In this document: piece after piece, positions 29,860-41,603 of the stretch
How the letters are laid out: each line of letters starts with the position of its first letter
Numbering within the stretch: position 1 is the first letter of the stretch
DNA from: Gari tellinella
Taxonomy: Eukaryota > Mollusca > Bivalvia > Cardiida > Psammobiidae
DNA length: 64,000 nucleotides
Assembly (NCBI GenBank): GCA_922989275.2
Contig: OV277863.1
Span: 19,558,001 to 19,622,000 of the forward strand
Reading direction: 5' to 3'
The notes under the pieces: model-generated
What the model was told of the DNA's origin: nothing
Databases searched by the model: none
What the model saw: only the letters and a program-made list of their open reading frames with translations
Made by a program: the position numbers and the translations under genes

Positions 29860-30448
29860 TATATTTCATTTTCCTGATTTTCCTACAATTTTATGAAAGA
29901 TTTTTATGAAATTAATTATTATAAGTTTAATCAACTTGGTTACAGTTTATGACAGTTGTTTTTCTTTGGACCATTTTTAAAAAAAAAATCACATTTTAAT
30001 TAAAAATGAAATATTTAGATCAAATTAAAGAAACTTTATGTAAGAATTAAGTTCAAAATACAATAGTATTTGCCACAAGGTATGCCCATAAATTAATGTG
30101 TTTTAGGAGAGAAAAAATCTGTGCTTTTAAGAATATTCCTTTAAGACAATCAATTTTGTCCTAATTTAAACATTCCTTTCTGAATATGATTCCTTCTTGT
30201 TGTAGAAGAAAGAACTATTTTTGTTACTGAAATGTTTAAGGAGAGTCCCATTCTTGAATACTTGAATTTTTTTACTTTTGTTGTGGAGGTTTGGTAAAGT
30301 GTTATGTTGTGAAACAATGATTTCATGAAGTTTTTTTTGTTTGTTACATTTTGTCTCAGATATTGAATTTACAGACAGGAATAATTAGAAATGTTTGTTA
30401 GGCACTTTTTGGAGTACACGTTTTGAAGACTTGTTTCAATGTTACATT
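29860..30448. other. Unique AT-rich stretch, nothing recognised
   Basis: No ORF, repeat or motif that I can support; it may still be 3' UTR. Confidence 0.5.
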
Positions 30449-30673
30449 TTAACCCATGTAAGCCTGACATTGGCAAACAGTGTAGACTCTGATGAGATGC
30501 CGCATAATGCGGCATCTCATCAGAGTCTACACTGTTTGCTATTTAATATGAAACATTGTGCTGTATGGACAAAAACTTCAGTTTCGGTAGATCACCATTG
30601 TTTATTAGTAATGAAACCTTCAAGCAATCACACATGGAGATTTTATTGCAATATCCAGGCATAGATGGGTTAA
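30449..30673. mobile_element. TTAA-6 element with perfect hairpin
   Basis: TTAACCCATGTAAGCCTGAC left, CCAGGCATAGATGGGTTAA right. The hairpin 30473-30539 has 33-bp perfect arms beginning GCAAACAGTGTAGACTC around a single base. Relatives: 45731-45945 and the half copy at 36838. Confidence 0.75.
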
Positions 30674-30949
30674 ACTGTTTGTTAAAATGTATTCCATTAT
30701 TTTAATGGGACCAGAAAGGATTATGGTTTTGCTATTGTATTCAACTGTAAATATTTTCGTGTAGTGTTATTATGTAGACCATTTTTCATTTGATATTGTC
30801 ATGAAACTATATGTTATGATAACCATTTTTATTGATGAAATGACTAACTGTAAATAGATATGGTAAGCGTGCATGTAGTAGATACAGAAAAAACTCTTCA
30901 GTTGTGACCACTAATTGATTCATTGAAAGTGCTACTAAAGACAAGTAAT

Positions 30950-31150
30950 TGCTTAATACAAAGTGAAAGTAAAGCAGAAAGCTCCTAAAGGAGCTTTCTG
31001 CTTTGCTTCCATCTTGCTTTAAGCAACAACTTCTCTTTAAAAACTTAAAGAAGCTTTCTGCTTAACTAAGCAACAACCTATCTTAAAAAAGATCAGGTTT
31101 TCAGCATAAACACTTTCTGTTTTATTACCATATTGCTTTAAGCAGCAACG
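30950..31150. repeat. Two consecutive cassette 2 hairpins
   Basis: The first (30950-31025) is nearly perfect: AAAGTGAAAGTAAAGCAGAA, AGCTCCTAAAGGAGCT. The second (31040-31150) is worn, with GAAGCTTTCTGCTTAAC and TTGCTTTAAGCAGCAAC. Confidence 0.6.
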
Positions 31151-31890
31151 TCTTTAAAAACACTTTTAGTGCATCAACTAGTGGTGATAATTGAAGGGTT
31201 CTACTGGTCAGAGATTTAAATCCAGACTTTTAATGCCTGATGCATAATACTCACTCTGTAACATTGAAAATTAGTTAGAACAGTTTACTTTTATCCCCCC
31301 ACATGTCTATTAAATGTATGTATTTGTTGATGTTATGAAAATATTTACTTATGGCCATCACGGGTGGAGGACTTAATCATGATGTTGTCAGCTGTAGAGC
31401 TTATAAATTTGTAAACAGCAAATTAGGTCAAAATATGAATTAAACTATTTACAGTCTATTAAATAAAATGCTACCAAAACCTCGAGCAATTAATACAAAT
31501 GTAGAATGAAATAGGTGAGTCAGGTCACTGATATGGCTTGAACTGGCATGTAAGGGCACTTGTTCTGTAATTGTTCAGACTCTTTAGAATATTTTGACCC
31601 AAATTTTTTGCTTTATTTCTGTTTTTATTCACAAGCATTTTGGCAATATATGCAGAACTTTTGTTTCTTTAAAAGAATTCAGTCCCTAAGAAAGTATGGT
31701 ACATTTTATTTGTCAATATAAAATCATGTTATTAAGCCATGAGAATAAACTTTCTTGAATGTTGCAAACAGTGTTGAACCAGATCTGATAACATCTAGAT
31801 ATAGTTCTCTACCTGAATGGACTGAAATTGTGTATCACAAGCAATAAGTAGTGACAAGTTAGTTAAGTGTAGTGAGTGGGTAGTTAGTAT
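31150..31890. other. Unique stretch, nothing recognised
   Basis: AT-rich with stop codons in all frames. AATAAA occurs at 31462 and 31744. A cassette 3 trace (GCAAACAGTGTTGAACC) is at 31764. Confidence 0.5.
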
Positions 31891-31894
31891 ACAG

Positions 31895-32165
31895 TAACTC
31901 TCTTAAGTGATCACTCAGAATAAGCCCCATTGCCCGCCTTTAAGAAAGATGACAACTTAATGTAGGATACAGGTGATGCAGAAAGCTCTTACAGGAGTGT
32001 TCTGCATTACTATTGTCCTGTATTAATCCTCTCTCCGTAGGTGGTTTCATTGTTTTTGACAGGTGTGTGCTAAAAGCAGACTGAGAGTAATGCAGAAAAC
32101 TCCTTCAGGAGCTTTCTGCTTTACTTTCAGTCTGCTTTAAGCATCCACCTATCAGGATTCTGGAA
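31895..32165. repeat. Two cassette 2 hairpins in a row
   Basis: 31940-32030 is the TTAATGTAGGATACAGG / CTGTATTAATCC form. 32065-32155 is the TAAAAGCAGACTGAGAG / AGTCTGCTTTAAGC form with GAGCTTTCTGC. Both are flanked by remnants of GTGACC/CAACC arms. Confidence 0.55.
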
Positions 32166-32310
32166 AAATAATTCCCATGAGCCTTTACCAAGATATGGTA
32201 GAACAGGAAAAGATGTTTCTTTCAAGAACATTTTAAATTTTCTATTTTGGGGGAATGTATTAAGCAACCACCTGCAATTAAAAGATTAAAACCTTTTGCT
32301 GAGTGGTCGC

Positions 32311-32568
32311 TTAACCCATTACCCCATAGCCTGTTTCTAGTTTTAAAGATATGTGTCCACTTAAAGCAGGTTGAAAGTAAAGCAGAATGTGCCTTAAGGC
32401 ACATTCTGCTTTACTTACAGCCTGCTTTAAGCTATTATATGCTAGAATATAGAAAATATTTCATATGATTTTGATTTTTATTTGTGACAGTATAAATTGG
32501 AACTATTTTCTTCAGTGGAGGAATAACTTAAAGTTGTAAAAAGTCGTATTTATGGGGTAATGGGTTAA
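32311..32568 (-). mobile_element. TTAA-1 element, well preserved
   Basis: TTAA at both ends; core around GTGCCTTAAGGCAC with one mismatch. Confidence 0.85.
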
Positions 32569-33165
32569 GAGAGATTATACTGTAAATATATCTCAGATTT
32601 AAGTTTATATGTGTAATAAGCAATAAGAGTGACTGTCAATTGGCCGTAGAGTAGACTGTGCTTAAAGTAGCTTTAAACCTACCACTTTATTTAAACAGAA
32701 CATTTTGCACCTATTTGCGTATTCATTTAAAGAGTACATTTATAAAAGTATATTTCTTTTCCACATGTCTAGTCTAATTACGTGCATTATTTTACCACTA
32801 GTCAAATATTTAAATTATTATTTATTTACCTCTTGAAAATACAGAAGAATCAGGTCTTTTTCAAATATTTGATTGGTCAGATTTGAGACTTGAAATACAG
32901 AAGTTATACTGCAATACCACACTGGGACACTCTGGTTAGGGTATTAAACTGCAGGTTTACATTCAGATCTGAATTAAAAACAATGTGTTTTCTGATCAGG
33001 TTCTATTCTGTATGATGTGAGTACTTAAATTTAATTTTGAAACTCAAGATGTCATATTTAATAACAAAAGTTAATCAAACAATTATCTGAGAAACCAAAG
33101 AAAAAGATATACATGTAATCAAAAAGTATTAAATGAATATTTAGTGAAGAAGCATGAAGATTTCC
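32569..33165. other. Unique stretch, nothing recognised
   Basis: AT-rich. TTTGATTGGTCAGATTTGAG near 32868 recurs near 34774, where ATCTGACCAATAAAA returns it, so this may be an old inverted-repeat element. Confidence 0.4.
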
Positions 33166-33174
33166 AAACAGCTA

Positions 33175-33245
33175 TTGCTTGATGCAGGACAACATTAATG
33201 CAGAAAGCTGCTTTCTGCATTTTTTGTCCTGCATCAAGCTATCAC
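33175..33245. repeat. Hairpin cassette 2 (TAATGCA form), minimal
   Basis: CTTGATGCAGGACAACATTA, ATGCAGAAAGC and return GCTTTCTGCATTTT, TGTCCTGCATCAAG. The inner GCTCC is lost from both sides. Confidence 0.6.
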
Positions 33246-33249
33246 TTTT

Positions 33250-34230
33250 TTCTTTTCATGGGTTGCTAAACACCAGCTCTGTTAACCTGGCCTATGTCTA
33301 CCCAGAGTGTCCTTTCCTGGAATGATATTGGGTATTACGCAATATTTACCAATACCAGTCATCCAAACTGCCATACAAGCTTTTTTGCAATATAGTGAAC
33401 TAGTCATAATACATAGTATAAGTGTAGATCTTTATTTTATCGACTTATTTCTGTAAGGTGCAATAACTGTTGCCGTAGTAGTTCTGTTTTTATTATTTAC
33501 GTCTTTCGTAGTCACGAGGCTTATCTATCGTATAGTCAATCAACTGTCTTCCAGGAGAGATTGCTATCGGAACTGAACTCATTTTTTCTCTGAACTGTTT
33601 GTCTTCCATGACCAGTGTTGTCAATTATCTGATGTTGAAATGTAGACCAGTTGTTAAGTTAGATAGTGTGTTTAACACCATATTTTTTCTGTGCTAAATC
33701 GAACACTTGACCTTGCTGAAATACATTGTCATTGTGTAATAAGCATATAAGATAATCAATACATCAAGGTTATGATATGATATATCATGGTTACAACATA
33801 ATTCAATAGAAAAAAATGTAGGAGCTTTTTGCACTGCATTTCTGTTTCAGACTGCTCATAAATTGTCTTCTTAATTGAACTACATGGTTTATTGTATTTT
33901 TTAAGAAACACATAGAGAAATATGGTGTACACTTGTTAAGTGACCTGAAATCAGGAACAAATTCACAATGGCTCAAAATATTCAAGCCAAGATTTACTGC
34001 CCAAGCAATACATGATTGCTGGGGAACTCTGTACTGATCCTGATTTTAGGTCTTTGAATATTATTTGCAGAACCCTTTGCATACCAAATTTAATAAAGCT
34101 GATGCATTCAAAGCAGTGTAGGTGCTGTGTTGGCTTAACAATAATGTTGGTTGCTGCTAGGAGTTCAGAGTTCACAGTATCAAAAAACAACATATTTAAC
34201 TGAATTTGAATTGTTTTTGCAGATGATCAT
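33250..34230. other. Unique stretch, possible regulatory part at 33430-33560
   Basis: No coding signal. 33430-33560 has less repeat character and AT-rich homeodomain-type motifs (TTTTATCGAC, TTATTTACG). I only note it. Confidence 0.25.
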
Positions 34231-34477
34231 TTAACCCTTTACTCCAAAGACTGTTTCTAGCATTGAAATAAGTGACCACTTAAAGCAGGTCAAAAAGAAA
34301 AGCAGAATGTGCATCAAGGCTCATTCTGATTTACTTTCAGCCTGCTTTAAGCTACCTGCTAGAATATAAAAAAATATTACTTATCATACATATTAATGAC
34401 TGTATAAATTGGAAATATGTTTTCATCGGAGGAATAAATTAAATGTGTAAAACTGTTTATATGGAGTAAAGGGTTAA
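34231..34477 (-). mobile_element. TTAA-1 element
   Basis: TTAACCCTTTACTCC and TAAAGGGTTAA ends. Core arms diverged (GTGCATCAAGGCTC). Confidence 0.75.
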
Positions 34478-35580
34478 AACAAATAATTTAGTAGGATAAA
34501 GATAATTTCAAAGAGGAAGTCATTGGTGATATTTAGTATGCAAAGGGTCAGCTCACCCCTCATCATCTGGGCCATGTTATTGGCAATAACAGATGGACAA
34601 CAAAACCCGATCTTCCAATTTATGTATAGTGCTTCTGATGTCGTAGCAACCATTACTAGTGTAGACAAAACAGCTTTGTTAATCTCTATCACTTTGTTAT
34701 CTCCACCATTCAGTATTGTTTCTGGGCTCATGGTTATAAAGTATTTGAGATGAGTCTGAGATCATTTTCAAGCTTTTGATTGGTCAGATTTGAGCATTTT
34801 GCTAAAATCTGACCAATAAAAACTTGAGAAAGACCTGATCAATCTCTAATGCTTTATAAGCATAGGTCCACCATGTCCTTTGTGCCAATGTATACATGAC
34901 AGAATATTCAGGTTTTAGCTCCCCATGATATTTAGATTTTTATAATATGCACACAATTAGATAACATCTGAATATTGTTTTGCATTTTTGTGAAAGTTTT
35001 GACAGTGTAAGAAAATAGATATCGTGCAAAGATTTTAGAACACAGTCGATCTTGTATTAAGCCAACAGTAAATGAAACTGCATTAGGGTCTCTAAAGACA
35101 GATGGTTACTGAATGCAGGTGACTGCTTAATGCAGGTTTGACTGTGCATACCATAATTATTAGTCATGTGTTAGGTATGTAGTATAGTATACTTGATCTA
35201 CCTGAAAATCCTAAGTACATACTCCAAAACATTATTTTTGTTTCCATTTAATGAAACATAGCTTGCATAATGTTCCAATTTTTTCCCAAATTACATGAGC
35301 ATATTATTACTTCTACCTGAGCATAATGTTACCTTTGTGTATATCTATGACATTTTATTGTTTTTGTGAATCTCAGAAATCCATTGATGCCAAAGAATAT
35401 CACAATATTCTTCCATGTTATTAAACCAAATGTCCCCATCTGCCAACGAATCTCCAATCTTGTGCCAACTCATCTAAGCCACCTAGAATAGTACTACAAA
35501 CTATGCATAACTTTACTCTGATTAATTAATTACAGTTAAACCTTGTTCAGGTGCCACTCAAAACAAAATTAAATGGCAAT
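34478..35580. other. Mostly unique stretch with one old inverted repeat
   Basis: TTTTGATTGGTCAGATTTGA at 34774 is answered by AAATCTGACCAATAAAAACT at 34804 over a short loop. Traces of cassette 2 flanks (TGACTGCTTAATGCAGG) at about 35120. No gene seen. Confidence 0.45.
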
Positions 35581-35594
35581 CTTATAGAAAGATT

Positions 35595-35680
35595 GAAACA
35601 CAATGCAGGATAAAAGTAGTGCAGACAGCTCCTTAGGGAGCTTTCTGCATTTCTTTAATCCTGCATTGAGCAGTTACCTG
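35595..35680. repeat. Hairpin cassette 2 (TAATGCA form)
   Basis: ACACAATGCAGGATAAAAGT, AGTGCAGACAGCTCC and a return GGAGCTTTCTGCATTTC, ATCCTGCATTGAGC. Confidence 0.5.
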
Positions 35681-35746
35681 TCTTTGTTAATGTCTTCGCT
35701 TATTTATTCAATGGTGGTGTTCACAAGTTTAACTGTATTCCAAGTT

Positions 35747-35998
35747 TTAACCCATTACCCCTTAAAAACGCCTTTTTACGCCTCTTACTTATTCCTCCAC
35801 TGAAGAAAAAAGTTCCAGTTTATACAGCAAAGAATATGTACCAAAAGAAATATTTTCCATATCCTAGAAGATGGTAGCTTAAAGCAGGCTGAAAGTAAAG
35901 CAGAATGTGCCTCAAGGCACATTCTGCTTTACTTTCAACCTGCTTTAAGTGGTCACCTGTTTTCGAAGCAAGAAATAGGCTAAGAGGTAATGGGTTAA
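35747..35998 (+). mobile_element. TTAA-1 element, well preserved
   Basis: TTAA at both ends. Close to the copy at 19990 (both have CCCCTTAAAAACGCC and GGCTAAGAGGTAATGGG), so the two form a young subtype. Core perfect around GTGCCTCAAGGCAC. Confidence 0.85.
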
Positions 35999-36416
35999 GT
36001 GATTTGAAATTTTTTTTTATCTATACTGTTACAAGTCTTCGTCATTTTATCCAAAAGAAAAATGATGTGCCAAATTTGGATACTCTCCATGTTGCCAATG
36101 ATCGCATTGTCAGTATTAAACTTCCTTCAATGGAAATCCTTGGTCTTCCTTGTATAATTCTCCAAATCAAAAGTTTGTTAATATGATGGGCAGCTGTATG
36201 CTGAAAAATTGTTTTATGTCACTTGCATTTTACTTATTGATATAAATGCTGTAGTTTAGTATATGTGTGTGAAATACTTGTCAATGTAAATATTACACAA
36301 CAAAAACCAGTGCCTTTACTTTAGACCATTTAGATTCGGAAACAATTCTCTAATACACCTTAAGTCAATTTGGATATTCATTTAAGCTTTTCTGTGCAAT
36401 TTTGCTAAGAGATGGA

Positions 36417-36611
36417 TGTATACCAAGTGCAATTTGCTATTGGTTAATGCTGGAAATAGTTCTGTATACCAAGTGCAATCTGCTATTGGTTAATGCTGGA
36501 AATAGTTCTGTATACCAAGTGTATACCAAGTGCAATCTGCTATTGGTTAATGCGGGAAATAGTTCTGTATACCAAGTGCAATCTGCTATTGGTTAATGCT
36601 GGAAATAGATC
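36417..36611 (+). repeat. 46-bp tandem repeat, four units
   Basis: The unit starts TGTATACCAAGTGCAATCTG and continues CTATTGGTTAATGCTGGAAA TAGTTC. Four units, nearly identical, with an extra partial TGTATACCAAG in the third. Each contains a CCAAT box on the reverse strand (ATTGG). Confidence 0.9.
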
Positions 36612-36837
36612 TGTTATAAACTATCATTGTTTGTAATCGTCTAGAGCTTATGGGCAAACACAATCAAAATCTGTATGTATAGACACCTTATAACTTGTTC
36701 CTTTTGTCAACCTTTATCCTGAAAGAGACAATACAGAAGTTTGATTTTGCAACAATCACATACAAAATTGCTAAGCTTATTAAAGGGCTAATACTCAACA
36801 AAAAGTGTTCTTTTTGAAACAAAAATATAAAAGAAAT

Positions 36838-36917
36838 GAAGTTTACACAGCGTCTCATCAGGGTCTACACTGTTTGCAAATGTCCTCTTAAGTAGACACT
36901 AGGCTTAAATGGGTTAA
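36838..36917. mobile_element. Half of a TTAA-6 element sharing TTAA with the next element
   Basis: GCGTCTCATCAGGGTCTACA and CTGTTTGCAAATGTCC, then GGCTTAAATGGGTTAA. The left half is missing. Confidence 0.5.
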
Positions 36918-37127
36918 CCCTAATCGTGCTAAACCCGACTTGGCTAATATTTGCAAACCGCTTGGATCCAGATCAGACGCCGCGTAACGCAACGTCTGAT
37001 CTGGATCCAAGCTGTTTGCCACTCATATTTATATATTCTCAAGTTTAAAAAAGATCAAAATTGATTATCAGTTTTATCGCAGACGATATATTTTAAGCAG
37101 ACGACAATTCAGCATGATAAGGGTTAA
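36914..37127. mobile_element. TTAA-3 element
   Basis: TTAACCCTAATCGTGC and GCATGATAAGGGTTAA ends. Cassette 4 hairpin GCAAACCGCTTGGATCC / GGATCCAAGCTGTTTGC: both arms carry CTTGG for TTTGG. Confidence 0.75.
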
Positions 37128-37207
37128 CAATATTTTTGATAAATTTTCTGCAGGATAAAGGTTGTTGTGTTTTTACTGTAGATAGGCTTTTTGTAGTAGA
37201 ATAGCTT

Positions 37208-37651
37208 AAGGGCTTCAGGTAAGTTGAGTATTTCAAAAACTAAAATCTCAATAATGTTTGAACATATGGTGTGACAACTCATTAGAATTGAATTGAAAAG
37301 AGACAGTTCCATCGAGTAGATATGTATACCATAGAGTTGTTAAATGCAGACATAAAGGAGAAAATAATGGAAAACCTTATCCCATTACATAGCTTGTTTC
37401 TAGTTTTGAAGACAGGTAACTACTTAAAGCAAGTTGAAAGTAAAGCAGAATGCACCTTAAGGTGCATTCTGCTTTACTTTCAACCTGCTTTAAGCCATCA
37501 TCTGCTACGATATAGAAATAACTTCTTATGGTACATATTCATGATTGTATGAAAGGAGACTATTTTCTTCAGTTGAGGAATAAATTATAGGAGTAAAATG
37601 GCATATTTATGGGGTAATGGGTTAATTTACTCGCCCTTATCTGAAGCCCTG
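37208..37651. mobile_element. hAT-1 element interrupted by a TTAA-1 element
   Basis: GGGCTTCAGGTAAGTTGAGT left; core parts ACATATGGTGTGACAACTCA and GTATACCATAGAG; right end CGCCCTTATCTGAAGCCCTG after 37625. Confidence 0.7.
37377..37625 (-). mobile_element. TTAA-1 element nested in a hAT-1 element
   Basis: TTATCCCATTACATAGC left, GGTAATGGGTTAA right. Core perfect around CACCTTAAGGTG. Confidence 0.8.
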
Positions 37652-38646
37652 ATAGTTTCTCTGTCTGATTATTCCTATGTGCCAAAACACCATAGTATCA
37701 GTATTCTCTTACAAAGGTGAATTCTGAATGTGCCAAAATCTGTATAGTATGCATGCTAATTTTGTTTTTTTCTCTCACTATGTAATATTATAATCACTTT
37801 ATACTGCCACATAGCAAATTATTTAATACTCAGCCCAGACTATGTAAGTCCCTGGGTTCCCATTTTCATCCATTTAACCAGACAATTTATATAAAATTAA
37901 GTATATTCACAATTCCTGAGAGTGATTTAAAAAGATTAGTCTTTTAGTTGGTTTTAAACATTGTTTAACATCATTAAGCCAACACAATATACACCATTGT
38001 AAATAATAATTTGAATGCTTAAAGCAGGATGAAAGTAAACCAGGGAGTTTCTGCTTTTTGCATTATTTTCATCCAGCTTTAAGCTGTCATCTGTTTTAAA
38101 CACCAAGAGTGAGTACATGTGTCTTCAATGGTGGAGGAATATACATGCTCATCTGTAGGAAAAATATTTTTATCAATACCAGTAGTTAATCAAGTGATCA
38201 GAAATAAACTCAGAAAAAAATACATAGATTTAGAAACCACAGCAGTACATTCACTCATCCCTCGTTTATTGTTCCCAAATTGTTTACTAACACTGTACAA
38301 ATGTTTATTGCATGCATATGAATGTTATGTTTGTATATGTCTTCCATGTCAATATCAGCTGCCCATCATTGTTTGTGCAAGCCATGCAATTAGGTTATGA
38401 TCCTTTGATACTTTGCTTTATTAAGAATTTGCTGGATTTTTTTTTTTTTAAAAAAACAGTTCATTATAGGCAAGTCGTCTTCTTGAAAAAATGTTGTCTC
38501 TAAATCTCAAAATGACTGCCCATTCTTGTTTCAAAGTTAAATCTGTCAACCACTCAAAGAACACTCATTAATGGTGTTAAGAATAATCCTATTTAAAAAA
38601 AGCAGGATGAAAGTAAAACAGATCTTCTTTAGTTTCATCTGCTTTA
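37652..38646. other. Mostly unique; worn cassette 2 at 38015-38095
   Basis: TGCTTAAAGCAGGATGAAAG and CATCCAGCTTTAAGCTGTC form a stem. The rest shows no coding signal. Confidence 0.45.
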
Positions 38647-38886
38647 AGAACCCTTTACCCCATAACCTGTTTCTAGTTTTGAAGACCAGCTATCACTTCA
38701 AGCAAGTTGAATGTATAACATAATGCTGACAAAGGAGCATTCTGCTGTACATCCGACTTGTTTTGAGCTTCTACCTGAAAGAAATACTTTAAATGTCATT
38801 CATGGACTTCATATCTAGGGAGTACATTTCTTAATGTAGGAATAATTAGATGTGTTAAAAGGTGTTTTTATGGAGTGATGGGTTAA
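38647..38886 (-). mobile_element. TTAA-1 element, diverged
   Basis: ACCCTTTACCCCATAACC left, GAGTGATGGGTTAA right. Core GTTGAATGTATAACATAATG against CATTCTGCTGTACATCCGAC is strongly worn, so this is an old copy. Confidence 0.65.
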
Positions 38887-39154
38887 ACACCAGAATTATG
38901 TCTTATTGTGAGTGGTTATATCAAGAAGCTGTTATTATGTTAGAGTGAAATCCCTGAGAACAAAGTTCGTTTAAACCATATGCATGTTAAAGATGTATTG
39001 TATTTTTAATTTGAAATGTATATTAGTGGCTCTTGTTGAGTGTAATTTCTAGTCCTCATGTATGCCATAAGAAGATATATATAATTCTTACAGATATTGC
39101 TTTGTAGTGTGTACAACAAATCACTTTCCTTTATGCTTGACTATTACATCTATA

Positions 39155-39388
39155 CAGTGGAGAATCCCGTTTAAACGCAAACGTACGCAAACGCAAAGCA
39201 CTAAAACGTAGAAAAGAACAACTTTTGGACAATTCTGATAATTCTTGTTTATCTTGGTGGCAAACAGTTTGGAGCCTGATCAGACGCCGGGTTACCCGGC
39301 GTCTGATCTGGCTCCAAACTGTTTGCACTGCAAATAATAGTTTTAGCGTAAACGCGTTTATTGGGAAAGAATAACAGATTCTTCACTG
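39155..39388. mobile_element. TA-2 element
   Basis: CAGTGGAGAATCCCGTTTAA and AACAGATTCTTCACTG ends, TA flanks. The hairpin (from 39248) has GCAAACAGTTTGGAGCC and GGCTCCAAACTGTTTGC with inner GCCGGGTTACCCGGC. Confidence 0.8.
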
Positions 39389-40610
39389 TACCACCTATGC
39401 TGCATACTGTTTATTACAGTAAACAATGATTTTTCATCCATTCAAAGATCTAATGGAAAAGAGTAGGGCATCACTTTGGGTTCCTCTGTATCAAATTCCA
39501 GTTAGCCCAAATTTTGCAGAAACATGTAAATTAAAATAAACAAATCCTATGAAGATTTATTGATGATAATAAAGATTGTCACTGAAAGCAATATGAAAGT
39601 AAAGCAGAAATCCCATATAGGAACTTTCTGCTTCTTCTTCTTTAAATAACCACCTTTCCTATGCACAGGTTCAGTCTTATTTAGGGTTCATATTAGCTGG
39701 AATATACTGTACCTATGTTTTTCTTGAAATTTTAAATAATAGCCCTTGATAGTTACCATCAGTTTAAACAATTCATGATTCAAAAAACAATAACAAATCA
39801 ACATATTTAAGCTTTTATTACAAATTAATTGTCATATATTTAATATTAACTCTACTTGGGTGGAAAGATGTTCTAATCAGCACAAAAGGATCTGGTTTGC
39901 TATATGAATAAATACTGTAAATATTATGTGAAAATGTATATAAGTAAACTGTTACTTTGTGATTTTGATACTCCATTCCTCTCTCATCTCACTCATGACA
40001 AATTCATTCACTCTCATCACCAATCAAGCTCATCTTTTTCATTATGAAGATATCATTTTTGTTGTTTTAAATTGCAAATGTTATATGACAGCTTAATGTT
40101 AAGATGAAACAGGTTTTTACAAGGTGTTGAAATAACATTTGTATGGGAAAGTTGATTGGATAAAATATTATAAGAACAAATTTTATGTCATTGATTTTAA
40201 CCAAAAAATTAATTAAGCATTTTTAAATTCTGAAATCTGTTAATGAAGATTTTAACTATCTGTTTCACTTGATATTTACAAGATAATGTTCACTAGTTTT
40301 CATTATCATTATCACATGGTTATGTTTTAAATTTTGTTTTACATTTTTCTGCTCATTCTGAAAGCCAGTATGGCCTTACAGGTGTAAATATTTTGTGCCA
40401 AGACATGACATTTGATGAACCTTTCATCAAACAAGATGGACCAAATTGATTGTAAAACTTATTCCATATTTCTAAGATGTTCTTCATGACCTCGCCAGTG
40501 TTTTATGCTAAGACTATAACCTGTAGATCCAGGGACTGAATGTTATTGTCCTATCTGCTGACCAAGCTGTTATGACGATGGTACAATCAGTTTAATTATT
40601 AGAGACAACA
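39389..40610. other. Unique AT-rich stretch with a worn cassette 2 at 39585-39655
   Basis: AAGCAATATGAAAGTAAAGC and AACTTTCTGCTTC remain of the hairpin. Nothing else recognised up to 40.6 kb. Confidence 0.45.
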
Positions 40611-41046
40611 AATGTGTAATGTGGCCATCCTTTGACAAAGTTTCCAATTAAATATGCTCCATTTTTGACTGTTTATGGTTATTTTAACAATACAGTAAAA
40701 CCTCGCTATTACGACCACTTAAACGAAGGCAAATTGATTGTATAATAGAGAGGGAACAGCTTAAAGCAAGGTGACAGTGTAACAGAAAGCTCCTAAAGGA
40801 GCTTTCTGTTTCACTGTCACCCTGCTTTAAGCGGTCACCTGCCGTAAACACCCTAATAGTTCATATAATTTAGTGGTTGTAATAGAGAGGTTTTACTGTA
40901 TATTGCAAATGACAAACATTGCAGACCCTAATCAAAGGAAGCCCTCTGATATGTGTCTTCACTGTTTGCATAGGACAAATGTACTCTTCACAGGTACAAT
41001 GTTTGCATAGGATGTGTATATTCGTGACTAAGGTCCAAAGGGTTGA
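40610..41046 (+). mobile_element. TTAA-2 remnant split by a TA-1 element
   Basis: ATGCTCCATTTTTGACTG and ATGGTTATTTTAACAA before the insertion; TATTGCAAATGACAAACATT, a worn core and CTAAGGTCCAAAGGGTT after it. Confidence 0.6.
40693..40898. mobile_element. TA-1 element nested in a TTAA-2 element
   Basis: CAGTAAAACCTCGCTATTAC and AGAGAGGTTTTACTG ends, TA on both sides. Core CAAGGTGACAGTGTAACAGA / TCTGTTTCACTGTCACCCTG around CTCCTAAAGGAG. Confidence 0.85.
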
Positions 41047-41082
41047 GAACTGTGTACTTCAGGATGGCAACATACTCTTTGC

Positions 41083-41333
41083 TTAACCCTTTCCTCCCTG
41101 AAACTTTAAATGGACAATTCCAGTTTCCATTTTAGTCTAGTCCATTTCAGACTTTTAAGGGTTGTTTTTGTCAATGTTTAGCATTGTGACAAACAGTGAA
41201 GACCCTGATCAGAGGGCTCCTTTCGGAGCCCTCTGATCTAGGTATTCACTGTTTGCATAGGACATGTGTACTATTCACATGTACACTGTTTGAAAAGGAC
41301 GCCTATATGCGGGATTAGAGTTCAAAGAGTTAA
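41083..41333 (+). mobile_element. TTAA-2 element, well preserved
   Basis: TTAACCCTTTCCTCCCTG and TTCAAAGAGTTAA ends. The core centre GGGCTCCTTTCGGAGCCC is perfect. Closest to the copy at 28106. Confidence 0.85.
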
Positions 41334-41603
41334 GTGTTTTCTGGTATGAAACACTGTAGAGGTCAAATATATCATCTGCCAGCGGTTGCCATTTAAGCTT
41401 GCCATGAACAATGTACAAATGTTTATATGTTGTAGAGAATGTAATGGTATATTATGAATGCATGCAATATGACTTTGTTCATTAATAAATCATAAGAAAA
41501 AGAGTATTTGTTTAGTTGCATAAATGAACATATGATGCTGTGAGACAGTCCTATGATTTGGCCGTGTAAGGCAGGTGGCTGCTTTATACTGAGCAAAACT
41601 AAT

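Larger units (their letters stand above)
28677..29860 (+). other. ZEB 3' UTR and 3' flank, end uncertain
   Basis: The sequence after the stop is AT-rich and mostly unique. The first perfect AATAAA is at 29844-29849; an ATTAAA is at 29361; later AATAAA sites are at 31462 and 31744. Two hairpin repeats sit inside (about 29240-29318 and 29621-29685). In vertebrates ZEB mRNAs, and in flies zfh1, are targets of miR-200/miR-8; I looked for the CAGTATT seed match from 28677 to about 30900 and found none, only a six-base AGTATT at 30065-30070. The true end is not visible from sequence. Confidence 0.5.

Noticed and set aside
28677..30900. miR-200/miR-8 target sites in the ZEB 3' region
   Set aside because: No CAGTATT seed match was found; only one six-base match at 30065, which is expected by chance.
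36417..36611. CRISPR-like array (regular repeats)
   Set aside because: The units are contiguous without spacers, in an animal genome: a minisatellite.
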